From NCBI GenBank assembly GCA_016716365.1, contig JADJWM010000018.1, forward strand, positions 1 through 64,000: 64,000 nt of DNA, given 5' to 3'. The position numbers were made by a program, and so were the translations under genes. Each line of letters begins with the position of its first letter. Within the stretch, counting starts at the first letter, position 1. Under the pieces are notes generated by a model that ran no database searches, was not told where the DNA came from, and saw only the letters and a program-made list of their open reading frames with translations. Positions 1 to 8,096 of the stretch are shown here, in pieces. The stretch is from Chloracidobacterium sp. (lineage in GTDB: Bacteria; Acidobacteriota; Blastocatellia; Pyrinomonadales; Pyrinomonadaceae).

Positions 1-420
1 GACCTTGCGAAACTGGCGGCTCAATTCAGCGAGGACCGAACCACCAAAGAGAAAGGCGGACTTTATACGGACGTGTCAGCGAATGAGGCGTGGGCCGAGG
101 TCGTTGCGGCCTTGTCAGGACTTAAGGAGGGCGAGATCGCTCCCAGGGTGATCGAGTCCCACGCCGGTTTTCATATTGCAAAACTCGAAAAGAGGAAGAC
201 GGTTCGAAACTCCGATGGAAGCGAGACGGAAACCGTCGACTTCCGCCACGTCCTCCTACAACGCAAATTCCCGGACCCGCAGCATGACAACCCGGAGATC
301 CCGGCCCCGTTCATAAGTGCCGAGGAGATAGCCGAGAAAATGGTTGAAATGGAAAAGAGGGACCGTTTTGTGGCGGAGATCGTTGCCCGGAATCCGATCG
401 AACTGCCCGTTGACGTTTAA
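1..420 (+). CDS. PpiC-type (parvulin) peptidyl-prolyl isomerase, C-terminal part
   Basis: The frame is open from the first base, so the start lies outside the window; 139 codons are visible, ending in TAA at 418-420. The first visible residues (LAKLAAQFSEDRT, then KEKGGLYTD) match the parvulin pattern of a serine/aspartate segment followed by a GG turn, and SHAGFHIAKLE (about residues 55-65) is the usual last strand of the rotamase fold. Parvulins of this class catalyse proline cis-trans isomerisation and mostly assist folding of exported proteins in the periplasm. About 65 residues follow the rotamase domain; they end in a helical segment without a clear family match. Export cannot be judged because the N-terminus is missing. 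The isomerase call is good; whether it is SurA-, PrsA- or PpiD-like is unknown. Confidence 0.8.
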   Translation, partial: DLAKLAAQFSEDRTTKEKGGLYTDVSANEAWAEVVAALSGLKEGEIAPRVIESHAGFHIAKLEKRKTVRNSDGSETETVDFRHVLLQRKFPDPQHDNPEIPAPFISAEEIAEKMVEMEKRDRFVAEIVARNPIELPVDV

Positions 421-502
421 TTGGCCGAAATTGGCGGCCTTAGGTGCCTCGATCAGATCTCGTGAGAACTACCTGATCCGGCCATGAATTTGGGAGTGAA
501 AA

Positions 503-541
503 ATGAAGGGCAGCCGCGGGCTGCCGGAATCAACTTGGTGA
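503..541 (+). other. possible 12-residue leader peptide with a hairpin, upstream of the 547 start
   Basis: A 13-codon frame starts with ATG at 503, 6 bases after a good ribosome-binding sequence (GGGAG, 492-496), and stops with TGA at 539-541, five bases before the ATG at 547. It contains a perfect 7-bp inverted repeat (509-515 with 519-525). The ATG at 547 has no ribosome-binding sequence of its own, so coupled translation is possible. This is inference from spacing only. Confidence 0.25.
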
Positions 542-546
542 AAAAC

Positions 547-2193
547 ATGACAAATAATCCTACTCGAAACCTTTTTGTGATCTTTGTTCTCTCGATCTTC
601 TTGATCGCGGCCGATCGTGCAAGCGGCCAGCAGCTCTTGATAAATGAGATCGAGATCGACCCGCCGTCAACCACCAGCGACGCGTGCCAGTATGCCGAGA
701 TCCGCGGCCAGGCGGGTGCCGCCGTTCCGGCGAACACCTATTTCCTTTCGGTAAACAGTGACGGCGGCAATTTCGGATTCGCCAGCCAGGCGGTCGGGAT
801 CGGCGGCCAGAATGTCGGTGCGAACGGTACGATCACGCTGATCAACAACTTCAGCGGACCGTGTCCGAACCGCGTTTATCCGGCCGGGACGACCCAGGTG
901 GTCTTTGCATCCCCCTTATTCATAGGGCAAGGTTCCGAAACCTATCTTCTGGTCCAGAGCACAGCGGCTCTGATCTCAGGCCAGGACCTTGACACAGATG
1001 ACGACGGTGCGTTTGACGCAAATTTCGGCATCACGGTGCTCGATGGATTTGCCCTGTTGGTGAATCCGGACGAAGAATACGTCTATGGCGCCGCAACGGG
1101 TGTAGTGAATATCAGCAATACGACATCGCTTGACCAGCCTGATGCGGTGACGAGGTTCGGATCCAACGTGACGCCGTTCACGGCAGCTGCATTCTACTTC
1201 GGAGAGCTTGCCGCCGCGCCGGACGAAACTACGACCTATGCCGCGCCGTTCAGCCCGAACTTCCCGCAGGGGGGTGCGTTGACGCCCGGCGCGCCGAACG
1301 GAGGGCCGCCCGCGAACGATGCCCCGGTCGACTTCGACGGTGACGGCAAGACAGATTTCGTCGTCGTCCGTGCGGCGGGCGGCGTAGGAACCCCGCTGAC
1401 CTGGTTCACTGCGATAAACGGCGGCGGCCCGATCGGGACAACAACGTGGGGCGTCAACGGCGATGTGATCCTAGCCGGCGATTATGACGGCGACGGCCGC
1501 GACGATGCGTCCGTTTGGCGTTCGTCGAACGCGACCTTTTATATTATCCAGAGCGGTAATTTCACTATCCGGGTCGAACAGTTCGGAGCCGCGGGCGACA
1601 ACCCGCGTATAGTCGGCGATTACAACGGCGACGGGCGTGACGACCTGGCGGTTTACAGGCCCGGCGGCCAGGGTGTTTGGTTCTACAAGACCTCGCCGAC
1701 CGCCCTGTTTGAGAGGGTCGAGTGGGGCGAGAACGACGATGCTCCGGCCCCGGGTGACTATGACGGCGACGGAAAGGCCGACTTTGTCGTCCACCGCAAC
1801 GAAGGCCCCGACGGGCGATTCTACAAGCGCCTTTCCAGTGGAACATTCGACTTCCAATTCTTTGGAAGTTCGAATGACACGGTTGTACCCGGCGACTATG
1901 ACGGCGACGGAAGGACCGATATGGCGGTCGTCCGGACCACCGGCGGTGTTTATGTTTGGGATATTGACCCGAGCGGCACACCGGGGTCACAAGTCATACG
2001 AGCTAATTGGGGCGTTCCGGGGGACATCACCGCACAGGGCGACTATGACGGTGACGGATCGACCGATTACGCGGTATGGCGGCCGGGCAATCCGGGAACG
2101 TTCTATATGATGACGTTCGCCGCACGCTCGATCTCGACGAGCAGGTGGGGACAGACGGGCGACGTTCCTGTTGCCGGGTACAACACTTTCTAG
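547..2193 (+). CDS. secreted protein with N-terminal lamin-tail-like domain and C-terminal FG-GAP-like repeats
   Basis: The protein has 548 residues from ATG 547; an in-frame ATG at 484 would add 21. I prefer 547 because a hydrophobic signal peptide (FVIFVLSIFLIAA, cut near SGQQ) then lies close to the N-terminus. The mature start, LLINEIEIDPPS followed by YAEIRG, matches lamin-tail (LTD) domains. From about residue 265 there are seven copies of a DYDGDG...D(D/F)..V(W/Y)R repeat, a calcium-binding beta-propeller blade of the FG-GAP/VCBS kind, ending a few residues after the last blade (GDVPVAGY). LTD domains occur in many extracellular bacterial proteins. A surface or secreted location is likely; the ligand is unknown. 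The same C-terminal module ends three other proteins in this window (37795, 41349 and 48717). A terminator follows at 2215. Confidence 0.8.
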   Translation: MTNNPTRNLFVIFVLSIFLIAADRASGQQLLINEIEIDPPSTTSDACQYAEIRGQAGAAVPANTYFLSVNSDGGNFGFASQAVGIGGQNVGANGTITLINNFSGPCPNRVYPAGTTQVVFASPLFIGQGSETYLLVQSTAALISGQDLDTDDDGAFDANFGITVLDGFALLVNPDEEYVYGAATGVVNISNTTSLDQPDAVTRFGSNVTPFTAAAFYFGELAAAPDETTTYAAPFSPNFPQGGALTPGAPNGGPPANDAPVDFDGDGKTDFVVVRAAGGVGTPLTWFTAINGGGPIGTTTWGVNGDVILAGDYDGDGRDDASVWRSSNATFYIIQSGNFTIRVEQFGAAGDNPRIVGDYNGDGRDDLAVYRPGGQGVWFYKTSPTALFERVEWGENDDAPAPGDYDGDGKADFVVHRNEGPDGRFYKRLSSGTFDFQFFGSSNDTVVPGDYDGDGRTDMAVVRTTGGVYVWDIDPSGTPGSQVIRANWGVPGDITAQGDYDGDGSTDYAVWRPGNPGTFYMMTFAARSISTSRWGQTGDVPVAGYNTF

Positions 2194-2214
2194 AGTTGCC
2201 AACCTCCAACGGCA

Positions 2215-2254
2215 GCCGGGCTTTGGGCATCGTCCCAGGGCCCGGCATTTTTTT
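2215..2254 (+). terminator. intrinsic terminator after the LTD/FG-GAP gene
   Basis: A 7-bp GC arm (GCCGGGC, 2215-2221) pairs with GCCCGGC (2240-2246), with an inner TGGG/CCCA extension, and is followed by a run of seven T (2248-2254). It lies 22 bases after the stop codon. Confidence 0.8.
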
Positions 2255-2621
2255 CTGCGATTGCATCGGTTCCGGCCGTTCGCCCGAACGATCGAGAAAT
2301 CGGGACCGATCGAACCGCGCAAGTCTGGCTCTATCAGAAAGGGAAACGACAAGCGATCGATTGGCCGCGTGCTGTCCGGACTCAGCCGGAATATTAACGT
2401 CAGATTAAGTTCGATTTAACGGTTCAGTTACCGGCGGTTTTTATATTGGTTCTTACCGCGAAAGTCGGTAAGTCATCGACCATGGATTCCATTGATTTGC
2501 GGCCGCGACCTGTTTCGCGAAATTACATCCCCGATCAACCCTTAGTCCTGAGTGATCCGATCTCCCGTCGTTGTGTCCTTAAGTGTCCCTTCCGACGGAC
2601 CTTCAATCGACACTCCCTGTT
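2255..2621. other. gene-free stretch, possible leader or small RNA
   Basis: No convincing protein-coding frame is seen; short frames on both strands lack ribosome-binding sites and family resemblance. It lies between one terminator and a second strong terminator at 2622, so a short untranslated transcript ending at about 2656 is possible. I recognise no known riboswitch or RNA family in it. Confidence 0.4.
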
Positions 2622-2656
2622 CGACGGGCCCCTGCAGCGGGCCCGTCGCTTTTTTT
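2622..2656 (+). terminator. strong terminator 22 bases upstream of the PHP gene (possible attenuator)
   Basis: The perfect 10-bp arms CGACGGGCCC (2622-2631) and GGGCCCGTCG (2639-2648) enclose a 7-base loop and are followed by C and a run of seven T. The next start codon is at 2679. An earlier CGACGG (2593-2598) could pair with the CCGTCG of the descending arm and so compete with the hairpin, which would suit attenuation; this is inference. Confidence 0.75.
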
Positions 2657-2678
2657 GCGCAAATCCGCAGGAGAATAT

Positions 2679-3917
2679 ATGAACCGCCATCGAGTGACGA
2701 TCACCGTCCTGGATAAGGACAAAACTCTCCGAATCGGGCATCGTACAGGTGTCTCACTTCACTGCCACACACTGTACTCAAAGGAAATGCTCGATTTCGT
2801 TCCGTTCTACGCACGACAGTTTCCGGGCGTCTCGTGGTGGTACGAGCGCGTTTGTGCAAAGTACGAGCGGGAGACGGGAGGTCCGCCTGATTTTTCCTCC
2901 GGCTACTGGGAACCGCCGCTGACGGCACGGGCACTGCTCGATTCGGAGACTTCAAGTTTGAACCAACTGGGCCTGGAAGGCATTGTCTCGATCACGGACC
3001 ATGACACGATCCAGGCGAATCTCGACCTGATCGGGGAAAGCGAAGGATCCGCCGCTCCGATCTCGATGGAGTGGACGGTGCCGTTCGGCAACGCGTACTT
3101 CCATATGGGCGTACACAACCTGCCCGCATCGAGGGCCCGGGAAATAAGCGAACTGCTGCTTGGATATACGTATGCCGAAGCGCCTCCCGATCTTCAACGG
3201 CTCCGCGACCTGCTAGCTATGATGAACGACATGCCGGAGGTACTGATCGTCTTGAACCACCCGTTTTGGGACATCGAGATGGCGGGTCAGGCCCAGCATG
3301 ATCGGGGCCTTAGGGAGTTCACTGAACTTTTCGGCTCCTTCATCCACGCGATCGAGATCAACGGATTTCGGCCCTGGGCCGAGAACGAGCTGGCCCGCGG
3401 CCTGGCGGAGCGGCTCGGCCTTCCTATCGTTTCCGGCGGCGATCGCCACTGCCTGCACGCGAACGCGATGATCAATTCGACCCACTCATCAACCTTCGAT
3501 GAATTCGTCGGCGAAGTTCGCCAGGACCGGCGGAGCAATGTCATTATCCTGCCCGAGTATCGGCTGCCGTTGCTGTACAGGCAGATAAGCTCGATCGCAC
3601 AGGTGCTCGGGCACTATCCGCATTTTCCACCCGAACGGCGGCATTGGAGACAGCGCGTCTACTTCGACGCCGGTGACGGCGAGGGCCTGCAGACGCTGGC
3701 CGCATCGTCGAACGGCACCGTACCGCTCTGGCAGACACTTTCAGTCATTGCACTTACGTGCGTTGGCCATCGATCCCTGAGGCCGCTCGTAAGCGAGCTC
3801 TTCGGCACGGACCTGTATCTCGGGACCGATCGCAGGCACGAAGTGTTCGAACCTGCGTTCCAACCCATCCCAGGCAGCCAGCGGATCGGGGATCGGAGGG
3901 AAAAGATCGCGGCCTGA
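2679..3917 (+). CDS. PHP-domain metal-dependent phosphoesterase
   Basis: The ATG at 2679 follows AGGAGAATAT, a good ribosome-binding site, giving 412 residues. The PHP metal-binding motifs appear in order: SLHCHTLYS (about residue 27), SITDHDTI (about 106), an ISMEW segment (about 128), LNHPFW (about 193), HAIEINGF (about 223) and GGDRHCL (about 254). PHP domains are tri-metal hydrolases found in histidinol phosphatase, in DNA polymerase proofreading domains and in stand-alone nucleotide or RNA phosphoesterases. The last 120 or so residues have no recognised family. There is no signal peptide, so it is cytoplasmic. Substrate is unknown. It stands alone between terminators at 2622 and 3926, and expression may be set by the upstream hairpin. 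Confidence 0.8.
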   Translation: MNRHRVTITVLDKDKTLRIGHRTGVSLHCHTLYSKEMLDFVPFYARQFPGVSWWYERVCAKYERETGGPPDFSSGYWEPPLTARALLDSETSSLNQLGLEGIVSITDHDTIQANLDLIGESEGSAAPISMEWTVPFGNAYFHMGVHNLPASRAREISELLLGYTYAEAPPDLQRLRDLLAMMNDMPEVLIVLNHPFWDIEMAGQAQHDRGLREFTELFGSFIHAIEINGFRPWAENELARGLAERLGLPIVSGGDRHCLHANAMINSTHSSTFDEFVGEVRQDRRSNVIILPEYRLPLLYRQISSIAQVLGHYPHFPPERRHWRQRVYFDAGDGEGLQTLAASSNGTVPLWQTLSVIALTCVGHRSLRPLVSELFGTDLYLGTDRRHEVFEPAFQPIPGSQRIGDRREKIAA

Positions 3918-3925
3918 TCCTCAAG

Positions 3926-3953
3926 TGCCGGCGAACCGACGACGCCGGCATTT
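3926..3953 (+). terminator. probable terminator after the PHP gene
   Basis: TGCCGGCG (3926-3933) pairs perfectly with CGCCGGCA (3943-3950), loop of nine bases, followed by only three T. It lies 8 bases after the stop codon. Confidence 0.55.
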
Positions 3954-4072
3954 AGAGGGGTCCTTCCGGCTGCCAGTTGGTTCGATTCGATCGTATCGTC
4001 CTCAAATCTCCCGCTTATGCTGCGGCCCTCACGGCCACTCCACCGTCCTTTCTATCCGCAAATTGTCGTCTT

Positions 4073-4090
4073 ATATGACCTGGATCATAT
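4073..4090 (+). promoter_or_regulatory. CRP/FNR-type operator in the promoter of the respiratory operon
   Basis: The 18-bp dyad ATATGACCTGGATCATAT has the TGA-N6-TCA core of CRP/FNR-family sites. A -10-like TAAGAT lies at 4111-4116, which puts the start of transcription near 4122 and the dyad centre at about -41, the class II activator position. It precedes the start codon at 4152. Similar dyads occur at 18350, 18816 and 19557 beside a CRP/FNR regulator gene. Confidence 0.75.
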
Positions 4091-4151
4091 TCGGCTACAG
4101 GCCTCCGCAATAAGATTCGAAATGTAGTTGTTCATTTCGTCGGGGGTTGAG

Positions 4152-6065
4152 ATGTCATCGCTCAGAGTCCACGTCCCCGATGTGGACTATCACCAGAATC
4201 TGATCTCATGCCAGGTGGCCTGTCCGGTCAATACTGATGCACGTGGTTATATTCGCGCCATCGCCGATGGAAGGTTCGACGAAGCATACCTGATCGCACG
4301 TGGACCGAACCCTTTCGCGTCCATTTGCGGCAGGATCTGCGGAGCCCCCTGCGAGATCGCGTGCCGCCGCGGAAAGGTGCCGCGAGTAGATGACGATGGG
4401 CGTTTTGTCGGCACCGACCGGCCGATCGCAATCCGGGCGTTGAAACGATTCGCGTGCGAATCTGCCGGCCCCGAAGCCCGAAGCACCGGCGAGATCCTCG
4501 ATTCCGTTACGAAATTCATCCCCCCGATAGCCGCGAGGGCCGACGAGATAGCTGCACTGCTCCGTTCGGCCCTCGACGGTAAATTCATCAAGGCCGACGG
4601 CGGCAGGGTCGCCATCATCGGCGCCGGACCCGCCGGCCTTTCGGCGGCCCACGACCTTGCTCTCATGGGATTCAAACCGACCGTTTTCGAATTGGAACCC
4701 GTCGCGGCGGGGATGCTGGCCGTCGGCGTTCCGGCCTATCGGCTTCCGCGCGAACTGATCGCGCAGGAGGTCAAGGTGATCGAGGCCCTGGGCGTCGAGA
4801 TCCGCACCGGAGTCAGGATCGGCGGCGACATTTCCTTCGCTCAACTAAGAAAAGATCATGATGCAGTGATCATTACGGTCGGGGCAAAGTCGTCACGGAG
4901 CCTCGGGCTGCCCGGCGAGAACGGTCCCGGCGTCTACGGCGGCGTGGATCTGCTGCGGTCGGTTTCGCTTGGCGAAGACATAGACATCGGCCATGAAGTT
5001 GTCGTGATCGGCGGCGGCAACGTCGCTTACGACGTTGCTCGTACGGTGATGCGGCAGATCGCATCGGATACGGCCCGTACCGCTGCACGGCTAGCCGGTA
5101 CAACGAACGTCTATTTGTTCTCGCTAGAGGGTGCCGAAGAAATGCCGGCCGATACGATCGAGATCGTCGAGGGCGACGAGGAAGGCATTAAGCGTGAGAA
5201 CGGTTGGGGGCCGTTGGAAATTATTAGGGCCGCCGACGGGCGGGTGACCGGGGTGAGGTTTCGCCGATGCCTTCGTGTTTATGACGAAGACCGGAAATTT
5301 GCACCGATCTATGACGACGAAGATACGCGAACGATCGCCTGCGATACCGTCCTGCTTGCCGTCGGACAGGCGCCGAAGCTGGATTTTCTGGAAGACGGCG
5401 GCGAGGACATTGAAACGATGGGCGGCGGATGGATCAAGATCGATCGGGCCACGCTTAAGACAACAGCCCCCGATGTCTTCGTCGCCGGCGATCTTGCCCA
5501 CGGCACAAAGCTCCTGATCGATGCCGTGGCCTCGGGCAAGGCGGCGGCGAGGTCGATCTACCAATATCTGACCGGATACGAGCTCAGACCCGAAACGATG
5601 ACGTCGCATATCGTTGTCGACCACTACCGGCGTGAACGCGGGTACGAATCGATCCGCCGCGTCGACGTTCCGACCATCGAACCGGACGAAAGGCTCGCGG
5701 ACCCCAACCATGTCGTCGAGATCGGATTCAACCGGGAGCAGGCGATGCGGGAAGCCTCGCGATGTCTGGATTGCGGTGTGACGCCCGTTTTTGACGGGAC
5801 GCGGTGCGTACTCTGCGGCGGGTGTGTAGATGTTTGCCCGACTGAATGCCTGAAGCTCGTGCCTCTCTCGGACATCATGTCGTCGGCCGAGATGGACTCG
5901 GTGATCATCGACGCTCTGGGAGGCGACACAGATCTTGCCAACAATTCCGCGATCCTCAAGGACGAGGACCGATGCATCCGCTGTTCGCTGTGTTCGATGC
6001 GGTGCCCGGTGGACGCGATCACGATGGAACGCGTGGCTTTTTCAACAGATTGGAGGACCGTATGA
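4152..6065 (+). CDS. GltD-like FAD/NAD(P) oxidoreductase with N- and C-terminal Fe-S clusters
   Basis: The ATG at 4152 follows GGGGGTTGAG, giving 637 residues; a TTG at 4128 is less likely. Order of parts: an N-terminal cysteine domain (SCQVACPV near residue 20, CGRICGAPCEIAC near 60) as in the GltD/dihydropyrimidine dehydrogenase iron-sulfur domain; an FAD-binding IIGAGPAGLSAAHD near 155; an NAD(P)-binding VVVIGGGNVAYDVA near 283; then a C-terminal two-cluster ferredoxin (CVLCGGCVDVCP near 555 and CIRCSLCSMRCP near 607). Proteins of this build pass electrons between NAD(P)H and Fe-S partners. The stop overlaps the start of the Rieske gene (ATGA), so the two are translationally coupled. It is the first gene of the operon, directly behind the CRP/FNR box. 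It may link the Rieske/cytochrome b complex to the NAD(P) pool; that role is inferred. Confidence 0.85.
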   Translation: MSSLRVHVPDVDYHQNLISCQVACPVNTDARGYIRAIADGRFDEAYLIARGPNPFASICGRICGAPCEIACRRGKVPRVDDDGRFVGTDRPIAIRALKRFACESAGPEARSTGEILDSVTKFIPPIAARADEIAALLRSALDGKFIKADGGRVAIIGAGPAGLSAAHDLALMGFKPTVFELEPVAAGMLAVGVPAYRLPRELIAQEVKVIEALGVEIRTGVRIGGDISFAQLRKDHDAVIITVGAKSSRSLGLPGENGPGVYGGVDLLRSVSLGEDIDIGHEVVVIGGGNVAYDVARTVMRQIASDTARTAARLAGTTNVYLFSLEGAEEMPADTIEIVEGDEEGIKRENGWGPLEIIRAADGRVTGVRFRRCLRVYDEDRKFAPIYDDEDTRTIACDTVLLAVGQAPKLDFLEDGGEDIETMGGGWIKIDRATLKTTAPDVFVAGDLAHGTKLLIDAVASGKAAARSIYQYLTGYELRPETMTSHIVVDHYRRERGYESIRRVDVPTIEPDERLADPNHVVEIGFNREQAMREASRCLDCGVTPVFDGTRCVLCGGCVDVCPTECLKLVPLSDIMSSAEMDSVIIDALGGDTDLANNSAILKDEDRCIRCSLCSMRCPVDAITMERVAFSTDWRTV

Positions 6066-6541
6066 CCACGAAACCTACGGAAAAGAGGTCAAGATTCGAG
6101 CCGGAGCCGATGCCGAGACGCGATTTTCTCGGGCTTGCGGCCCTGGCGTCGATGGCGGCAGCGTTCTTCGTTTCGATGTTCGGAATGCTGAAGCTGCCCA
6201 AAGCGGCCGTTTCGGCATCTCCGGCAAAAAAATTCAGCGTGGCCCTGCCGGACGCTCTTCCTGTTGGTGAAGCGTTCGTACCGCCGGGCCGCAGCGTTGC
6301 GGTGTTCCGCGACGGCGAGGGAGTGTTCGCGATCTCGACCGTTTGTACGCATCTTGGCTGCATCGTCAAGCCGAACGCGAACGGCTTTGAATGCCCGTGC
6401 CACGGTTCGGGGTTTTCCAAGGACGGTTCGGTTACGAAAGGGCCGGCACCGAAGCCGCTTCCGTGGTTGAAGGTATCAAAGGGCGGCAGCGGTTTTGTGA
6501 TCGATGAGGAAGCGACCGTCAAGACCGGAACAAAGGTGTAG
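6062..6541 (+). CDS. Rieske 2Fe-2S protein of a cytochrome bc-type complex
   Basis: 159 residues. PRRDFLGLAALASMAAAFFVSMFG at about residues 18-40 is a twin-arginine-like signal/anchor, as usual for Rieske proteins. The two cluster-binding loops are CTHLGC (about residue 95) and CPCHGSGF (about 111), with all two Cys and two His ligands and the disulfide cysteines present. It carries electrons from quinol at cytochrome b to a c-type cytochrome on the periplasmic face. It overlaps the preceding gene by four bases and is followed after three bases by cytochrome b. Call is firm. Confidence 0.93.
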   Translation: MTTKPTEKRSRFEPEPMPRRDFLGLAALASMAAAFFVSMFGMLKLPKAAVSASPAKKFSVALPDALPVGEAFVPPGRSVAVFRDGEGVFAISTVCTHLGCIVKPNANGFECPCHGSGFSKDGSVTKGPAPKPLPWLKVSKGGSGFVIDEEATVKTGTKV

Positions 6542-6544
6542 GAA

Positions 6545-8092
6545 ATGGGCGAAGCAAACCGATCAGCGCTGAATGAATTTTGGGTGAACCTTAAGAGCGT
6601 TCCCTCGCAGATCTATCGCGCGATGTTCCGCGGCGGGGCACCGGTTTCCGATCGGACGCGATCGTCATTCGTCTTCGGGAACGTCTTCCTTCACCTTCAT
6701 TCCGTGCGCACCCACCTGTGGAGCCTTCGATGGTCCGCAACGATGGGCCTGGGGATCATTACGACGGCCGCATTCCTGATCACGCTGGTGACCGGTGTGC
6801 TGCTGATGTTCTATTACAAGCCTTACCCGGACGTCGCCTACCAATCCATCAAGGACATTCATTTCATCGTGCCGACGGGCCGGTTCATGCGGAACATCCA
6901 TCGCTGGGCTGCCAACGTTATGGTCGTCGCGGTACTGCTGCATATGGCCAGGGCTTTCTATACGGCGTCCTATCGCAAACCGCGGGAATTCAATTGGTTC
7001 ATCGGCTGGGGACTGCTCGTAACAACGCTTGCGCTCTCGTTCACGGGTTATCTACTTCCATGGGACCAGCTTGCCTATTGGGCGATCACGATCGGTGCGA
7101 ACATCGCCCAATCGCCGCGTGAGATCACCGACGCGATGGGCATCACCCAATTTTTCGACATCGGCGCGCTCCAGCGTGAGGTGCTTCTCGGTTCCGACAA
7201 GGTCGGCGAGGAGTCGCTGATCCGGTTCTATCTGCTGCACGTGATGATCCTGCCGATCGTGATGGCAATGTTGATGGCGGTCCATTTCTGGCGGATCCGA
7301 AAGGACGGCGGGCTGGCGAAACCTGTCGACGTCGATGCCCGGGTAAAGGCGGACGCACAGGAGCATTATCCGGTCTTTACCGAAGAGCCGAAGAAAACAT
7401 ATCAGCTTGCTGCGGTCGTCAAGGGCCGCACTCCGGCGGTCGGCAGCGGGCCCGAGAACACGGTTCCCTCGATGCCGCACCTTTTCTATGCAGAGCTCGG
7501 GGTGCTGATGTTCACGACGCTTATCTGCCTCGTCCTCGCGTTCGTATCCGACGCCCCGCTAAAGGAACTTGCGAATCCGCTCGTACCCGAGAATCCGGCT
7601 AAGGCGCCGTGGTACTTTCTCGGGCTGCAGGAGATCGTTTCGTTCTCTGCATTCATGGGCGGCATCGGGATCCCGATGCTCTGCTGGATCGGGCTCGGCC
7701 TGATCCCGTTTCTGGACAAAGAGACCGAAGGCACCGGCGAATGGTTCGGCGGGCCCGGCGGGGCGAAATTGGTCGGCTGGTCGATGATCTATGGTTTTGC
7801 GACGTCAATTGCGGTCGAGGCGTTCGCGATCAGGTTCGGATGGCTTCGCGAATGGTTCCCGGACATCCCGCAGCTAGTGATCACGCTGGTGAATCCGGGT
7901 ACCGTCATTACGGTACTTTATGCCGGGTTTTCGATCTGGGCCTTAAAACGGTTCAATTCGACGCGTGCCGGGGCATTGGCTTTGTTCACCTGCTTTCTGT
8001 GCGGCTTTATCGTCCTGACCGTGATCGGCACTTATTTCCGCGGGCCAAACTGGGAATTTTTCTGGTCGCCTTCCGATTGGAGCGCTCATTAA
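6545..8092 (+). CDS. cytochrome b (b6 plus subunit-IV-like fusion)
   Basis: 515 residues, longer than split b6 (about 215) and close to a fused b6/IV protein with extra C-terminal helices. The four haem histidines are visible: NIHRW and LLHMAR on one helix, FYLLHVMI and MAVHFW on the other. SFTGYLLPWDQLAYWA is the conserved quinol-site region of cytochrome b. PWYFLGLQEIVSF in the C-terminal half is the PEWY-like segment of subunit IV (here PWYF). It forms the membrane core that oxidises or reduces quinone and partners the Rieske protein encoded immediately upstream. The broken multiheme cytochrome c starts four bases downstream and is the likely electron acceptor or donor. Confidence 0.93.
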   Translation: MGEANRSALNEFWVNLKSVPSQIYRAMFRGGAPVSDRTRSSFVFGNVFLHLHSVRTHLWSLRWSATMGLGIITTAAFLITLVTGVLLMFYYKPYPDVAYQSIKDIHFIVPTGRFMRNIHRWAANVMVVAVLLHMARAFYTASYRKPREFNWFIGWGLLVTTLALSFTGYLLPWDQLAYWAITIGANIAQSPREITDAMGITQFFDIGALQREVLLGSDKVGEESLIRFYLLHVMILPIVMAMLMAVHFWRIRKDGGLAKPVDVDARVKADAQEHYPVFTEEPKKTYQLAAVVKGRTPAVGSGPENTVPSMPHLFYAELGVLMFTTLICLVLAFVSDAPLKELANPLVPENPAKAPWYFLGLQEIVSFSAFMGGIGIPMLCWIGLGLIPFLDKETEGTGEWFGGPGGAKLVGWSMIYGFATSIAVEAFAIRFGWLREWFPDIPQLVITLVNPGTVITVLYAGFSIWALKRFNSTRAGALALFTCFLCGFIVLTVIGTYFRGPNWEFFWSPSDWSAH

Positions 8093-8096
8093 AGCT

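Noticed and set aside
2446..2682. 78-codon frame running into the PHP start
   Set aside because: TTG start without a ribosome site, and it crosses a strong terminator; not a believable gene.
4206..4844. Long minus-strand frame opposite the GltD-like gene
   Set aside because: It is the antisense shadow of a well-supported plus-strand gene, with an Arg/Gly-rich product and no family resemblance.
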